From Aristolochia californica (taxonomy: Eukaryota; Streptophyta; Magnoliopsida; Piperales; Aristolochiaceae), in the NCBI GenBank assembly GCA_029961685.1, contig JARWKL010000010.1, forward strand, positions 8,019,931 to 8,083,930: a stretch of 64,000 nt of DNA, read 5' to 3'. The notes below the pieces were generated by a model. It saw only the letters and a program-made list of their open reading frames with translations. It was not told where the DNA came from and did no database searches. This document shows, one piece after another, positions 62,833 through 64,000 of this stretch. Numbering within the stretch: the stretch's first letter is position 1; the number at the start of each line of letters is the position of its first letter. The position numbers were made by a program, and so were the translations under genes.

Positions 62833-64000
62833 TGGTATATTGATTTTCGGGACTCGTAGCCTTTTTATTTTTTATTTTTTCTATATACAATGCTTCTGTT
62901 TTTTTCTACTAGTAATTGCCACCAAGCTAATATGTCGGAGGCAACCACTAGAGAGCCCATCTTCTGTCGTTTTATTTTATTTTAATCGGCCAACCCATCT
63001 GGCTTACCGTCTTCAGTTGAAGCCTCCCCGTCACCGTCGTGGTTGTTGCTGTCGTTTCTAGAACCAGCACTTATGGGGACCATCCTCTGGTGACAATATT
63101 AATCTTGGGGAGCAGAAGTCATTTTTCAAAAATCTTTTTGACTGTATGTATTTTTCGCTAATTGAAACCAAAACCAATCTCATTGGCGCCCACCATGGAT
63201 GTTTACCGAAAGATTTATCCCAAATAACTTGGTCTATCTGGTGGATGTAACTTGCTTTGTGCCCTGACATATTTTCAACTCAAATCTTCAGAAATTTATA
63301 TACGCTGCTTAATCAACAGTCCATTTTGATTCAAGTTGTTGCTGGAGAAGATGACACCAAAAAATCTACTTCACCGTTGGTTTTTACCTGCTCTCTCATT
63401 ATATGATGCCAAAAATCTCATTTGGAGAATAATTCAAGATTGTGTTGTTGTCTTCACACTGCTGATTTATTGTCTTATCTGTTGCTGAGTTGTCGTTTCT
63501 GGACGACGAATCAACTTGGCGGATTTGCCGTAATTCTCACTAGTTCCCGGTGCTGCCTTGCCATTATGCCGAGGTTGTGTTTCTGTCGAGGTTCTGTTTT
63601 TCCGAAGATGATGTTGTTGTTTCTCGAGACTTGACGATCTCTAGTTCTCTGATTATGACAGTTGCTCCACTATAGAAACAAGAGGGAAGCGAGAGGTGAT
63701 TGATTGTTTAATCCACTATTATAGTTTATGTTTCAACTAATTTCTTCTTGTTGGTTCATCACTGGCTATACGGGAGGCAACACCGCGGGATGACTCTGCT
63801 ATCCCACGTTGTTCGGGGAAGATGATACTATTGTCATTGATATTGGGAAGTTTTGCTATCATTCAGAAACTTATTGATGATTCCATCACCTGCATACTTA
63901 TCTTCATTGTTGGATCACTGCTTTCCGTTTTTCATTTTCTTTCAGAGAGTCTAGAATAAAAATAAATAAATTTTGAATAGACGCCATGTTGGGTTCTAAG
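62833..64000 (+). mobile_element. Internal region after the 62342 LTR (to window end)
   Basis: About 1.17 kb follow the LTR without a recognisable gag or pol. Short frames (MSEATTREPI near 62932, a Cys/Leu-rich 70-codon frame at 63422-63634) are not recognised. It may be a non-autonomous element or a long leader. The element continues beyond the window. Confidence 0.4.

Overview
This is plant nuclear DNA, from a flowering plant judging by its contents. It is almost entirely transposable elements nested in one another, with one securely recognised host gene. The plant assignment rests on Ty1/copia and Ty3/gypsy LTR retrotransposons primed by initiator-tRNA-Met sites, L1-type LINEs carrying a C-terminal RNase H, a TRIM element, an intron-containing gene for the ARPC3 subunit of the Arp2/3 complex, and a captured fragment resembling plant tomosyn genes. 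I cannot name the species.

Layout. (1) 1-10590: a head-to-tail array of internally deleted Ty3/gypsy-like units that share single LTRs (LTR-internal-LTR-internal and so on). The last LTR is split by a minus-strand non-autonomous element (8408-10293). (2) 10591-19560: an old plus-strand copia element (its last pol codons and part of its 3' LTR survive), split by a minus-strand copia element (10628-19463). That copia itself holds a solo LTR (11720-12092) and a 3.2-kb non-autonomous LTR element (14804-17997) carrying a captured fragment of a tomosyn/Lgl-like gene. (3) 19566-20340: a decayed plus-strand copia integrase. (4) 21915-23222: three coding exons of ARPC3 on the minus strand. The exon with the ATG was not found, so the first intron may be long and full of insertions. 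(5) 23250-31250: LINE 3' fragments in both orientations, a duplicated LTR-like repeat, and a complete 434-bp TRIM (25954-26387). (6) 31250-36549: a decayed minus-strand copia whose 3' LTR is split by a 2.1-kb non-autonomous LTR element (31435-33582) and whose far end is broken by a plus-strand LINE fragment. (7) 37440-44326: a near full-length minus-strand LINE with a 17-bp target-site duplication. (8) 44391-54793: a second minus-strand LINE, split by a plus-strand copia (45993-50959, TSD TTCCT) and by a truncated plus-strand LINE. (9) 54806-60944: AT-rich non-coding DNA with one unexplained GC-richer open frame. (10) 60945-64000: the 3' part of a relative of the 31435 element, then a 491-bp LTR and the start of its element.

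Nothing here looks like an intact autonomous element: every pol is broken by stops, frameshifts or deletions. Three points stand out. Four otherwise different non-autonomous families (the array, 8408-10293, 14804-17997 and the TRIM) all keep the same short pol C-terminal tail next to the polypurine tract. One of them has captured host-gene sequence, apparently without introns. The array units share lesions that must predate their amplification. Dating and the order of insertion are inferred from nesting only.
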